Assembly: GCF_002217475.1 (NCBI RefSeq)
Contig: NZ_MUHH01000021.1
Location: 41,677 to 105,676, forward strand
Source: Flavobacterium tructae
GTDB lineage: Bacteria; Bacteroidota; Bacteroidia; Flavobacteriales; Flavobacteriaceae
Reading direction: 5' to 3'
Length of the DNA: 64,000 nucleotides
In this document: positions 33,946 through 43,310 of the stretch, one piece after another
Layout: each line of letters opens with the position of its first letter
Position numbering within the stretch: the stretch's first letter is position 1
The notes under the pieces: generated by a model
What the model was told of the DNA's origin: nothing
Databases searched by the model: none
The model's input: only the letters and a program-made list of their open reading frames with translations
Program-made: the position numbers and the translations under genes

Positions 33946-36329
33946 TAGTTAAATTTTATAGTAGTTATAATTTTTTCGAGTTTCGCAGGATTGTTCACGA
34001 ATTGACTCTTTTTGTACTGGCCTTTTCTCCAGGATTCGATTTGATCTTTGTAATGTCTAGAGTTTATTAAACCGCTCTGACCACCTGCCAAAATGGTGTG
34101 GGCCTGTATGCTTCCGTTTTTCACTTCGTATACTGCACGAAAAACCGGATGAAACTTTTCTGTATTGATGTTAATTGTATTTTCGTTCCCTCCTATATTA
34201 TCAATTTTTTCTCCCAATCCAGGTACGAACAGGATATTTTTAATATCAAACTTAGACATCTTTTTGTAGGTAACTTTTTTCCATTGATCGCCATAACTTT
34301 GTGTCAGGGTATCCAATGTCTTTTCGAAAATAGCGTTTACCATTTTTTGTTTATTGTCACCACCTGGAATAGTATATTTTTTATCATTTAAATACTTTAA
34401 GAAGTTCTGCAGTGAAGGCTCTAGTTTTACCTGTAATTTATTTTTCGCAAATTGTTTTGCTTCTTTTAGAGAGACTCTTCGCAACATTTCAAAAACCAAT
34501 CCCTGATTTCCGTCACCGCTCATATTTCCATCCCAGTTTTTTAGTTCTTTTACAATACCATCATACTTCTCTTTTTGTGGATAATTGTTCATTAATGTTT
34601 TAAAATCTTTAAGAGAAACATCAACAACATCGCTCTGCATTTTCTGAATTTCCGCAACTGACCAGTCTTTCTTTTCTTCCAATACCGAATAAATACGTTT
34701 GGCTCTGTAATCGTCTTTTGAACCATGTGCTCCAAAATAAACATTGTTTTGAATTGGCTGTTGGTTTGCTGAAAACAAAAATCCTTTATCTGGATTAAAA
34801 GCAGACCAGAATGCACCTAATGGTTTCGTTGGAATGTATTTTTTAGTACCGTCTAATACCTGACCTATATAATCGCTGCTTCTTGCTGGGAGTTCTCCGG
34901 CACATACTATTCCAATATTATTGTCTACATCGCTGTAAGCAAAATTTTGAGGAGGATAACTATAACCTTTCAAAGCGGTCGAAAAACCATCCCAATTTCG
35001 ACTTTTCATCACTTCGTACATTGCTTTTACAGAATTACTTTTTTCAGCAGCATACCAATGCTGTGCATAATATTCTCCATTCTCTTCTTTGATCACTTTA
35101 CCTTGTATTGTACTTCTGTATTTTTCGATATGGTCTGGTTTCCCTTTTACTTTAATAGTATAGTTTTTAATTTGGAAAGGAATCCATTTCCCTTCATAGA
35201 GATACAGACTGTCGTTTTTTACCTGAAGTTTGTATCTATCCACTAAATCCCATTCTCCATTTGTAATTCCCCAGGAAATTCTATCATTATGACCACTTAC
35301 TATTACGGGAACACCTGGTATTGTAAAACCATATGCTTTTAGACTTCCTGTTACAATGTGAGCTTCATAAAAAGCTTCCGGAAGCGTCAAATACAAGTGC
35401 GGATCATTTGCCAAAATGTTATTTTTACTCCTTGTTTTGGTGTTGTTTACCACCCAGTTATTACTTCCTATACCTCGATAAAATTTATGATTTGTCATTA
35501 GCTGGGCTCCTAAATCAAATAGAGAAGGTTCTTTTTGAACCTTTTCTTCCAGAGCTGTTACCGAAAAACTTGCTCCTAAATGAGGGACATTTACATCGGA
35601 AGGTATTAAACCGGAAGGCAAAATAGTATTTATTCCTTTTGGCTGTAGAGGATAAAAATAAGTGATCTCTTTTCCTGGTAGTTTTTCAAAAACTTCCTGC
35701 TGGTCGATATGGTGATCGAAATAAGTTAATGTATAACTCAAATACCAGTTGAATAGTAATGAATACTCTGTTTTCCATTTTCTTGGCGCTTTTCCCAAGG
35801 CTTTATACAGAGGATCTGTATTCTCGTTATTATCTAAATAAGCATTAACTCCATCAGAATAGGCCTGTAAATAAGCATAAAATTCCGGGTTTCCTTTTTT
35901 GTAACTCGCCAGTATCTCTTCTGATTTTTGTTCAAATTCATATGGCTTCCAAAATTTATCTGACTTTAAAGTTCCCGACCATAGAAACTCTGATAATCTT
36001 CCCTGTACGATTCTTGAAATCATTTCCATTTGAAAATACCTGTCTTTGGCGTGCATGTATCCCAGTCCGTAAGCTGCTGCAGTTTTTGTAGCACTATAGA
36101 TATGTGGAATTCCAACATTATCTACATAAATATCTAATTTTTGATCGCCGTGAATCTTTTGTATTCCCTCACTTTGTAGAGGTACGGACAACAAACCTGT
36201 TTTATAAGTTGTTAATTTTCCCAAAGAGCCAAATGGCCCCACTTTAGAAGTGCTAACAAATATCCAGCCCAGGGATAATAGCACAAAAAGTGCTATTTTG
36301 ATTATTTTTTTAGTTTTATTCGTTTTCAT
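33945..36329 (-). CDS. Penicillin-acylase-family (Ntn) hydrolase, PvdQ-like
   Basis: A 794-residue exported enzyme. The N-terminal helix IIKIALFVLLSLGWIFVS is a signal or anchor. DNVGIPHIYSATKTAAAYGLGYMHAKDR is the family's opening signature. The self-processing site is in YRGIGSNNWVV: Gly288-Ser289, where Ser289 would become the N-terminal nucleophile of the beta chain. ILANDPHL follows as usual. Family members cleave amides, including fatty-acyl groups on lipopeptide intermediates (PvdQ in pyoverdine maturation). Located directly after a PvdE/SyrD-type exporter, it probably trims the exported product in the periplasm. Its stop overlaps the next gene's start. Confidence 0.88.
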   Translation of the reverse strand: MKTNKTKKIIKIALFVLLSLGWIFVSTSKVGPFGSLGKLTTYKTGLLSVPLQSEGIQKIHGDQKLDIYVDNVGIPHIYSATKTAAAYGLGYMHAKDRYFQMEMISRIVQGRLSEFLWSGTLKSDKFWKPYEFEQKSEEILASYKKGNPEFYAYLQAYSDGVNAYLDNNENTDPLYKALGKAPRKWKTEYSLLFNWYLSYTLTYFDHHIDQQEVFEKLPGKEITYFYPLQPKGINTILPSGLIPSDVNVPHLGASFSVTALEEKVQKEPSLFDLGAQLMTNHKFYRGIGSNNWVVNNTKTRSKNNILANDPHLYLTLPEAFYEAHIVTGSLKAYGFTIPGVPVIVSGHNDRISWGITNGEWDLVDRYKLQVKNDSLYLYEGKWIPFQIKNYTIKVKGKPDHIEKYRSTIQGKVIKEENGEYYAQHWYAAEKSNSVKAMYEVMKSRNWDGFSTALKGYSYPPQNFAYSDVDNNIGIVCAGELPARSSDYIGQVLDGTKKYIPTKPLGAFWSAFNPDKGFLFSANQQPIQNNVYFGAHGSKDDYRAKRIYSVLEEKKDWSVAEIQKMQSDVVDVSLKDFKTLMNNYPQKEKYDGIVKELKNWDGNMSGDGNQGLVFEMLRRVSLKEAKQFAKNKLQVKLEPSLQNFLKYLNDKKYTIPGGDNKQKMVNAIFEKTLDTLTQSYGDQWKKVTYKKMSKFDIKNILFVPGLGEKIDNIGGNENTININTEKFHPVFRAVYEVKNGSIQAHTILAGGQSGLINSRHYKDQIESWRKGQYKKSQFVNNPAKLEKIITTIKFN

Positions 36330-36418
36330 TTTTTTGAGATTATATCTTTATAGACAATAATATTTATTTGATTAATCGACTTTGTTCCTTAATTTTTCCA
36401 TTTTTACAAAGCACATAA

Positions 36419-36465
36419 GGCCCCACTCTTTTCACCGGAAAATAAAAAGAGAACTGTATGGGGCC
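36419..36465 (-). other. Intergenic hairpin between exporter and acylase genes
   Basis: Seven-bp arms ggcccca / tggggcc (36419-36425 and 36459-36465) enclose a second partial pairing (tctttt with aaaaga). GC-rich stems are unusual for this AT-rich region. On the minus strand no T tract follows, so it is more likely a processing or attenuation element than a terminator. Confidence 0.4.
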
Positions 36466-36495
36466 AAAAAGAAATGTATTAGGATATAGACTATA

Positions 36496-38148
36496 TTAAA
36501 AGATTTCTGCAAGTTCAGAAATGTTTGTTTTTTCTAATTTACCATACTCCATTTTAAGTAAAGTATCTGCAGTATTGTAATATTTATCATCATGTGTGAT
36601 GGCAATAATTGTTTTATCCTCGTCTCTAACTAGCGTAGTGATAATTTCGGTATAGAACTTATGTCTAAAATATGGATCCTGATCTGCTGCCCACTCATCT
36701 AACACAATGATAGGTCGATCTTCTAAAAGTGTATTGATTAAAGCAATTCGTTTGCGTTGTCCTGTCGACAGGTGAGTGGTCGAAAAATAGCCGTCTTTGA
36801 TGTGTACTTTTCCTTCTAATTCAAACAATTTCAGGTATTTATTTATTTTATCATAATCAACATTCGTTATTCCGTAGAACTCATCAAACAAATAAAAATC
36901 GCTAAAAACAGGCGCAAAAAGATTCTTTATTTTTTCTATTTCTTTTAGCGGAACTAATTCCCCGTCGATATAAGCTTCTCCATTATCCAAATCATACAAG
37001 TTTAAGACTGTATTAATAAAGGTAGTTTTACCCTCCCCGTTACCTCCATACACAAAAACAATTTCATTTCTTTTGATGTCAAAGTTAATCGGCCCGACTG
37101 AGAATTGATTTTCTCCAAAAGAAAAGGCATAGTTTCGTATTTTTAAATTTGAAAAATCTTTGTATTCTTCTTTATCATCAACCTCTTTCAATTTTTCAAG
37201 TTCGGTAAGTTCTTTTTTCAATTTTTCCATTTTTTTAAGAGATACTAATGCTCTGTTCATTACTGGGATAATCGACATTACACTTACAATAGGCCCCATT
37301 AAATACAATAAAACAAAAATGAAGTTTATTTTGATTGCTGTAGGCGTTTGAAAAACTGGTCCTGCAAACACCAGAATAAATGTAATAAGGCTATAAAATA
37401 ATAACTGACTTATAATCTCACTATTTAGATATTTTAAAAGTGCCGTAACATATTTATCTTCTCCGATTGCGGCAATTTTCATTACTTTCTTATCGTAAAT
37501 CTGGGTTCCTTTGTCGCTATTGATGTTAATTTCTTTGGCTCCGTTCAGAATGCTGTTAAAAATTCCAATAAATACTTTTTCTAATTCTCTTACTTCTTTT
37601 ATTTGTACGTTACTGGTTTTTGCCCTAACTGCATATATGATTACTCCTACTGTTATGACTGCCAGACTAACTGCGAATAATTTCAAGGACAAAAATGCCA
37701 TATATACCAAACAGGCCAGTATAAGAATGATCGAAGAAAAAAAAGTAATAACCATTAAAGAGGCATTTGAAATGTGATTTACATCAGTCGACAATGTGGT
37801 ATATACCTCCTCTTTGTATTCCTGAAGTTTTCTGTATGGAGCTCTCAGAATTAATTTTATTACATCTTTTCTAACGTCCCAGTATATTTTTTGGGACAAT
37901 CGAATAATACCTTCCGACAGCCATCTGCGCGAAACAAAAAAAACTAGAATAGTTCCTGCAAAAAGATATAGATAATTTTGCATGGATACTGTTTCGTTTG
38001 AGGCGATGGAACTGCTTATAATTTTATTAATTATTGTTATAAATGCAAACCCTGACAATCCTGAAACTATTGCCAGTAAAGAATATCCAATTAAGGGCCT
38101 TAAAGGTATAAGTTTATTGTCGCTAATTTTTGATATATTATTTTTCAT
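36496..38148 (-). CDS. Cyclic-peptide export ABC transporter (PvdE/SyrD type)
   Basis: A 550-residue fused transporter: six membrane helices (about residues 15-305), then an ATPase domain. Walker A is YGGNGEGKTTF (near 370), the signature LSTGQRKR, and Walker B runs into IIVLDEWAADQDPYFR. The E-W-A-A-D-Q-D-P stretch is the hallmark of the cyclic-peptide transporter family that includes PvdE and SyrD. It works as a homodimer in the inner membrane. It probably moves the NRPS-PKS product (or an acylated precursor) to the periplasm, where the neighbouring acylase acts. Confidence 0.92.
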   Translation of the reverse strand: MKNNISKISDNKLIPLRPLIGYSLLAIVSGLSGFAFITIINKIISSSIASNETVSMQNYLYLFAGTILVFFVSRRWLSEGIIRLSQKIYWDVRKDVIKLILRAPYRKLQEYKEEVYTTLSTDVNHISNASLMVITFFSSIILILACLVYMAFLSLKLFAVSLAVITVGVIIYAVRAKTSNVQIKEVRELEKVFIGIFNSILNGAKEININSDKGTQIYDKKVMKIAAIGEDKYVTALLKYLNSEIISQLLFYSLITFILVFAGPVFQTPTAIKINFIFVLLYLMGPIVSVMSIIPVMNRALVSLKKMEKLKKELTELEKLKEVDDKEEYKDFSNLKIRNYAFSFGENQFSVGPINFDIKRNEIVFVYGGNGEGKTTFINTVLNLYDLDNGEAYIDGELVPLKEIEKIKNLFAPVFSDFYLFDEFYGITNVDYDKINKYLKLFELEGKVHIKDGYFSTTHLSTGQRKRIALINTLLEDRPIIVLDEWAADQDPYFRHKFYTEIITTLVRDEDKTIIAITHDDKYYNTADTLLKMEYGKLEKTNISELAEIF

Positions 38149-38317
38149 ATCTTTTTTTAATAAAATTGCAAATAGTCCCCGGCCCCACTACGCAGGAGTT
38201 TCTATTTTACTGATTTAGTTTCGGGTGGGATAATTGTGCTTTTGATAAAGCCTGACTATATATTCTCGCTAAAGACTATAAGTACAGGCTTATCTAATCG
38301 CTTTTACCTGGCTTCTG

Positions 38318-39040
38318 TTATGCACACACTGCTGAATAAGCAGCACATTCACTAATAATTTTTGCCAATGTTTTTACCTGCTTGTGAATAAAGAAATGAT
38401 TTCCGGGCAGTACCTGATAGTCAAATTTTCCACTGGTATATAGTTCCCAGTTCTGAATGTCTTTGACCGTTTCTTCCTGATCTCCCATCACGGCAAAAAT
38501 TGGAGTGTTAATTACAAGACCTACTTCAGAAAGTTTGTTTTTTTCTAAAATTTCAAAATCGGCTCTCATGATAGGACTGAAATAATTGTAGAGATCTTCA
38601 TCTTCAAGTATTTCCTCCGGAACTCCTCCCAGAGATCTCAATTCTTCTTTAAATTCAGAATCACCTAAGGAGTGTCTCACTTTATCATTATAAGAAGCAC
38701 CTGGCCCCGGATTACCTGAAACAATTAATATATGGGGCGGGTCCAGTTGTTCTTCCATTTTTTTTGCAACTGACAATCCTAAAGTTGCTCCCATACTATG
38801 ACCATAGATGATATAGGGTTGGTTACTATTTCTCAATCTTTTAATTTGAGACACGTAATCATCTACAGCATCTGTCTTTTTATGAAAATGTCTTTCGAGA
38901 TTTCTTTTTCCTCTGCCCGGAAGTTCTAAGGCATGATACTCAAAACTATTCTGAATATAATTCTTTAGGAAATCAAAAGAGTAGCAACTTCCTCCTGCAA
39001 AATGCAATAAAAATATCTGTGTTTTTTGATTTGAATACAT
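38318..39040 (-). CDS. Type II thioesterase
   Basis: A 240-residue alpha/beta-hydrolase of the external thioesterase class. The start, FLLHFAGGSCYSFDFL, and LELPGRGKR are typical. The nucleophile is Ser82 in GHSMG; the Asp is in FAVMGDQEE and the His in PGNHFFIH near residue 217. Type II thioesterases clear stalled or mis-primed acyl groups from carrier domains. Because no megasynthase visible here has an integral thioesterase, it might also take part in release, but the size and motifs favour editing. Encoded between the outer-membrane barrel and exporter genes. Confidence 0.9.
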   Translation of the reverse strand: MYSNQKTQIFLLHFAGGSCYSFDFLKNYIQNSFEYHALELPGRGKRNLERHFHKKTDAVDDYVSQIKRLRNSNQPYIIYGHSMGATLGLSVAKKMEEQLDPPHILIVSGNPGPGASYNDKVRHSLGDSEFKEELRSLGGVPEEILEDEDLYNYFSPIMRADFEILEKNKLSEVGLVINTPIFAVMGDQEETVKDIQNWELYTSGKFDYQVLPGNHFFIHKQVKTLAKIISECAAYSAVCA

Positions 39041-39077
39041 AGCTTGTTTTTTTTAAGGATATAACTTTATAAGAGCG

Positions 39078-41453
39078 CTATTCTCTATTACTTTTTTGCT
39101 CTTTTCTGTTTTTCCCTTTATTGAATTTGTAATTGAAATTGAGATTCCATCGAGCCGCATTAAAATTGGTCATTTGGTTTACAACAAAGTTGCTCCCAAT
39201 GGTTGTATCTCTTATTTTTCTGGTATTAAAAATATTATTTACACCCAACGTTAATGTTGCATTATTTTTAAATAACGATTTTCCCAATGCCATACTCAAA
39301 TAATAATAAGATTTAGTATGTGTTTGAGCATCACTTACCGGAGCCTGGTATTCGAATTTACTTTGAAACGTAAGACTTTGAGGAAGCTTAATCTGACTTA
39401 TTAAGGTGGCAGTCCAGGTTTCATTAGAATAATCCAGATTTGTTGTTCCTGCATTTCCCTTTTGGTCAAAACTATAGGCATTAAGAACTGCGTTCAAAGA
39501 CAACCATTTTTCTGGAGTATATTGTGCTGAAAGTTCCACTCCAAATCGCGACTCTGAATCAAGATTTATTAAAACTGTTTCAAAAATATCATCCTCATTT
39601 TGTGAAGTGAAATATTGAAAATTATTTCTGGTTTTGGAGTAATACACTGATGGATTAAGTACCCATTTTTTCGTTTTACTTAAAAGACTCAACTCTATAC
39701 CATCGGTTAAAGAAGGCCTTAGCTTAATGTTTCCAAAAATACGCGAATTAAAATCCTGAAGTTCAGGAAAAGGATTTAACTGTAACAGATTAGGCCTGTT
39801 GATGCGCTGACTGTAATTTAAATGGAAAGTCGATTTTTCTGAAAAGGCATAACTTAAATTTACAGACGGAAACAATCTCGTATAAGTACTATCGGTTAAA
39901 ATACCTCTTGTATTTTGATCTTTAATTTCAATACTGGTGTACTCCGTTCTTAGTCCTAACTGATAACTGAATTTGTTTATCTTATCTCCATATTGAGCGT
40001 ATGCTCCTAAGATCTGCTCTCTGTAGTCTAACCCATTATTGAAACCATCTATTGGCTGTAGTGTTCCGTTAACTTCCTCATCAGCTGCAAAGTCCGTAGA
40101 GATTAATCGATGTTCTACTTTTACTCCAACTTCTAAATTTGCGGTCTCACTTAAAGGAGTAACAAAATCAGACTGGATTACGATATCGTCATTACCTCTG
40201 TTGGATTTTGTGTCAATGACAGAGTAGTCTCCGTTATCTGGTGTAATGGTTCTTCGTTGAATGTTAAAATCCTTTGTGCTATTCCAAAAATCATATTGAC
40301 CGTCTATGGTAAATTTCTTACCCGGTTTTTTAAAAGTTCTGGTATAGTTAAACTCCAACTGATTGTAACTTCTTCTTTCTTCTGAATCGGCGATAGTTCT
40401 GATGTGTGAATTACTAACTCCGTCTCCTGAAAGATAATAGTTAAAAGTATTGATATCTTTATCTTTGGTCTGATTACGATAAAATGCTGTTGTAATCGAA
40501 TTATTATCATCTATAGCATAATCAAGTCCTAAATACACTAATGCTCCATCATCATGTCGGTCCTGATCTTCGCGCTGGCTTAAAAAAAGATTCTTTCCAT
40601 CTGATGTCGTTACCTGATCTCTGGTGTTAAGCCCTACATAATCGGAATAACGGACTCCAAAATTGGAGAACAAATTAAATTTTCCTTTTTTATAATTAAG
40701 GCTTCCCAATATTCTGTGATCGGCTGGTATTCCTGTTGAAAGCGTCATACTCCCACTCAGATCCTGTTTGTTATTCTTTTTTAGAACAATATTGATAATT
40801 CCGGCTGACCCGGCTGCATCATAACGTGATGAAGGATTGGTAATCAGTTCGATCGATTTTATGGATTCTGCCGGAATTTGTTCCAAACCCTGAATCGATG
40901 TTAGTCCCGATTTTCTTCCGTTAATAAGTATTAGAACATTACTGTTGCCTCTTAAACTTACTGCACCCGAAGGATCAACTCTTACAGAGGGTACGTTGTC
41001 CAGCACCTGTGTTGCAGATCCTCCCTTTGAAATCAGATCTTTACCTACATCAAATACTTTTTTATCCAGTTTTAATGCCAACTGAGAAGTTTCAGCCGTA
41101 ACAACAACTTCGTTCAGAGAGGTTACATTCGATTTCAACTTAATGATTCCAAGATTAATATGGGATTTAGAACCATCTACGTCTAATTCTATTGTGGTGC
41201 TTTCAAAACTTAAAAACTGAAACTCAACGTTGTATTTCCCTGTTTTAATCCCTTCAATTTTAAACTCTCCTTTATCATTGGTAATTACCGTTTCTACCAT
41301 CAATGCGTTCTGCTTTACGATAACTGAAGCGTAGGCCAGCTTTTCATTAGGATCCTCTCCTGTTAGTATTCCTGATACTTGGGTCAAAGATTGCGCAGAT
41401 ACAGAAGACATACATAACAATACTAGTGCATATATGAATATTGATTTTATCAT
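39078..41453 (-). CDS. Outer-membrane beta-barrel protein with CarboxypepD-like and plug domains
   Basis: A 791-residue exported protein (signal peptide ending SVSAQ). Residues 25-110 form a carboxypeptidase-regulatory-like beta-sandwich (GILTGEDPNEKLAYASVIV). A plug-like region follows (about 115-225: GSATQVLDNVPSVRVDPSG, with ESIKSIELITNPSSRYDAAG), then a large beta-barrel ending NFNYKFNKGKN. This is the TonB-dependent-receptor-like 'outer membrane beta-barrel family' of Bacteroidota. No TonB box is evident. In this cluster it may take the product up, help it leave, or be a protective target variant; these roles are inferred. Confidence 0.82.
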   Translation of the reverse strand: MIKSIFIYALVLLCMSSVSAQSLTQVSGILTGEDPNEKLAYASVIVKQNALMVETVITNDKGEFKIEGIKTGKYNVEFQFLSFESTTIELDVDGSKSHINLGIIKLKSNVTSLNEVVVTAETSQLALKLDKKVFDVGKDLISKGGSATQVLDNVPSVRVDPSGAVSLRGNSNVLILINGRKSGLTSIQGLEQIPAESIKSIELITNPSSRYDAAGSAGIINIVLKKNNKQDLSGSMTLSTGIPADHRILGSLNYKKGKFNLFSNFGVRYSDYVGLNTRDQVTTSDGKNLFLSQREDQDRHDDGALVYLGLDYAIDDNNSITTAFYRNQTKDKDINTFNYYLSGDGVSNSHIRTIADSEERRSYNQLEFNYTRTFKKPGKKFTIDGQYDFWNSTKDFNIQRRTITPDNGDYSVIDTKSNRGNDDIVIQSDFVTPLSETANLEVGVKVEHRLISTDFAADEEVNGTLQPIDGFNNGLDYREQILGAYAQYGDKINKFSYQLGLRTEYTSIEIKDQNTRGILTDSTYTRLFPSVNLSYAFSEKSTFHLNYSQRINRPNLLQLNPFPELQDFNSRIFGNIKLRPSLTDGIELSLLSKTKKWVLNPSVYYSKTRNNFQYFTSQNEDDIFETVLINLDSESRFGVELSAQYTPEKWLSLNAVLNAYSFDQKGNAGTTNLDYSNETWTATLISQIKLPQSLTFQSKFEYQAPVSDAQTHTKSYYYLSMALGKSLFKNNATLTLGVNNIFNTRKIRDTTIGSNFVVNQMTNFNAARWNLNFNYKFNKGKNRKEQKSNRE

Positions 41454-41511
41454 GATATTAATTATTATTTGGTTTGTTGCTATAAGAGCTTTTATTAAAC
41501 TTTCCTGATTT

Positions 41512-43137
41512 TTAACTCAGGACAAGATCATTTTTGTATTCGATAATTTTCTCTCCATAAAGTCTTTCCGGATCTATATCATTGGCAAGACAGTATTCTA
41601 ACAGTTTGTTTGACTCTACAATTGGAATAGATTCATCTGTGTATTTGATTGAACTGATGTACTTAAGCCAAGGCTCCATTCCCATTGCATATACAAATAC
41701 TTCGCTAGGTTTAAAAACATCTACCATTGCTTTAGCCTGCTCGAAATTACATCCGGCCAATCGTCTGGATTCGTCTTTATCTCGTGCTAAAGTTTCCGGC
41801 ATCAGAGGGCCATATAACCAGGATAATGGCGCTCCTTCGCATTCCATTCCTAAGAAAATAACATTTATGTCTCCCATTACCTTGTGAATACGCTCGTATA
41901 GTTTTGGAGATACGTTGCAGGAATCTGCCGCAAACAATATTTTTAATCCGTCTTTATAGGCAACGTGATGGCACAATTTACTTCTTACATCCAAATCACA
42001 ATGTTCTCCCACAAATGGCAATCCTGTAATAGAACAATCGTCAAAATGAATGGTTTCCATTTCTCCCAGCTCTATAATATTTTTGAATCCTATTCTTTCA
42101 AACATTAATTTCAGGTTTGGATCCTGAAGAAAACCTCCGTTGCTTTTTGGAACTATGATGTTTTTGATCTTACGTCGAAGCCTCAGCAAGGTTTCGAAAA
42201 GAATATGATCCTGATGATTGTGTGTTACCAATACATAATCGATAGATTCCGGCAAATCATCATAAGAATAACGTGATATATCCGATTCATAACCGTAACT
42301 TACTAAAGGGTCCGCAAGGATTGTTGTACTTTTGGTTTCGGTAAGAATACAGGCATGTCCAAAATATCTTGTTAGAACACCGTCTCCGCTATAACGCTCG
42401 TATTTTTTAGATTTTTCTTTTGTGAAAAACGATTTAAACAAAGGAAGGTCTTCTACCTCAACTTCAAATATTCTGGCGATTTCTCCAAACGTTTTTGGGT
42501 GGTCTTCCATTTCAAAAAGCTGATCTATTTTCTCGCTTTTCAAAGGCAAGTTTACTCTTAAAATATCCTCTCCCGGCAATTTTGGTGTGCTTAGTACAAA
42601 TGATCTTGAATCATCGTCATGTACTAAAAATAAATTGAAACTTTGAAGCGACTCATTGTAAAACTCTGTTTCATACAATAAGGATTCAAAAAAGCGAAAT
42701 GACGGATTGTTATTGATATCATATACCAATTCTACAAGACCTTGCAAACTCTCCGGTATTTTATTGTACAATTCTGTAAGTGCATATCCTTTTGCCTCTT
42801 TTTTAAGCATATCGTTAAGAGCGAATACATCTTCTCTTAATTTCAGAAGATCTGCACATTGTTCTTTGGTGTTATCAATAAGTCCTTTGATTTCATCTAC
42901 TCTTTTTCCATCATAATCGATGAAAGGTCCGCCTAACATTTTAGGGGTTTTAACTGCCGCCGCGTGAATCATCGGATTCTGAACATAAGAAGTCATAATT
43001 TTCAAATGTCTGTCCTTAATGTTCATTGCTGCCGTAGCCGGTGATATTAAGTGAGGCCATGCATACCAGTTGTCTACTAAAGGTTCGATAGCTAAATTTC
43101 TTTTAATGTATACTAAATCATCATTTTGGATTTCCAT
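41512..43137 (-). CDS. CmlA-like diiron beta-hydroxylase (metallo-beta-lactamase fold)
   Basis: A 541-residue protein, close to the 532 of CmlA. An N-terminal domain (1-245; WYAWPHLISPATAAMNI and KTPKMLGGPFIDYDGKRV) precedes a metallo-beta-lactamase fold. The metal motif is THNHQDH (His306, His308, Asp310, His311), with Glu378 in VGEHCD and Asp405 in FAADSC. The Glu where ordinary family members have His, and the large N-terminal domain, fit the CmlA class, which hydroxylates the beta-carbon of an amino acid loaded on an NRPS. I recall a further His ligand near 468 in CmlA that I cannot place here. Encoded right after the Phe-type NRPS; the substrate is probably that aromatic residue. Confidence 0.75.
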   Translation of the reverse strand: MEIQNDDLVYIKRNLAIEPLVDNWYAWPHLISPATAAMNIKDRHLKIMTSYVQNPMIHAAAVKTPKMLGGPFIDYDGKRVDEIKGLIDNTKEQCADLLKLREDVFALNDMLKKEAKGYALTELYNKIPESLQGLVELVYDINNNPSFRFFESLLYETEFYNESLQSFNLFLVHDDDSRSFVLSTPKLPGEDILRVNLPLKSEKIDQLFEMEDHPKTFGEIARIFEVEVEDLPLFKSFFTKEKSKKYERYSGDGVLTRYFGHACILTETKSTTILADPLVSYGYESDISRYSYDDLPESIDYVLVTHNHQDHILFETLLRLRRKIKNIIVPKSNGGFLQDPNLKLMFERIGFKNIIELGEMETIHFDDCSITGLPFVGEHCDLDVRSKLCHHVAYKDGLKILFAADSCNVSPKLYERIHKVMGDINVIFLGMECEGAPLSWLYGPLMPETLARDKDESRRLAGCNFEQAKAMVDVFKPSEVFVYAMGMEPWLKYISSIKYTDESIPIVESNKLLEYCLANDIDPERLYGEKIIEYKNDLVLS

Positions 43138-43310
43138 TTTTTATAATTTTTAAGTTTTATTTGAATAAATAGTGTTATAATTTCTCAAGAGTCTATTTTA
43201 CAAACAGACATAGGTTGTTTTAAGAAGCTCATAAAGTGCAATGCAATATCTTTATTGCTCTTCATAAGTTCTTGTAAAAGAGAAGATTTTGTATTGATTT
43301 CTGTACTTTC

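Noticed and set aside
41512..43137. Beta-lactamase or resistance hydrolase
   Set aside because: The large N-terminal domain, the Glu at the usual His position, and NRPS context fit a CmlA-like hydroxylase better.
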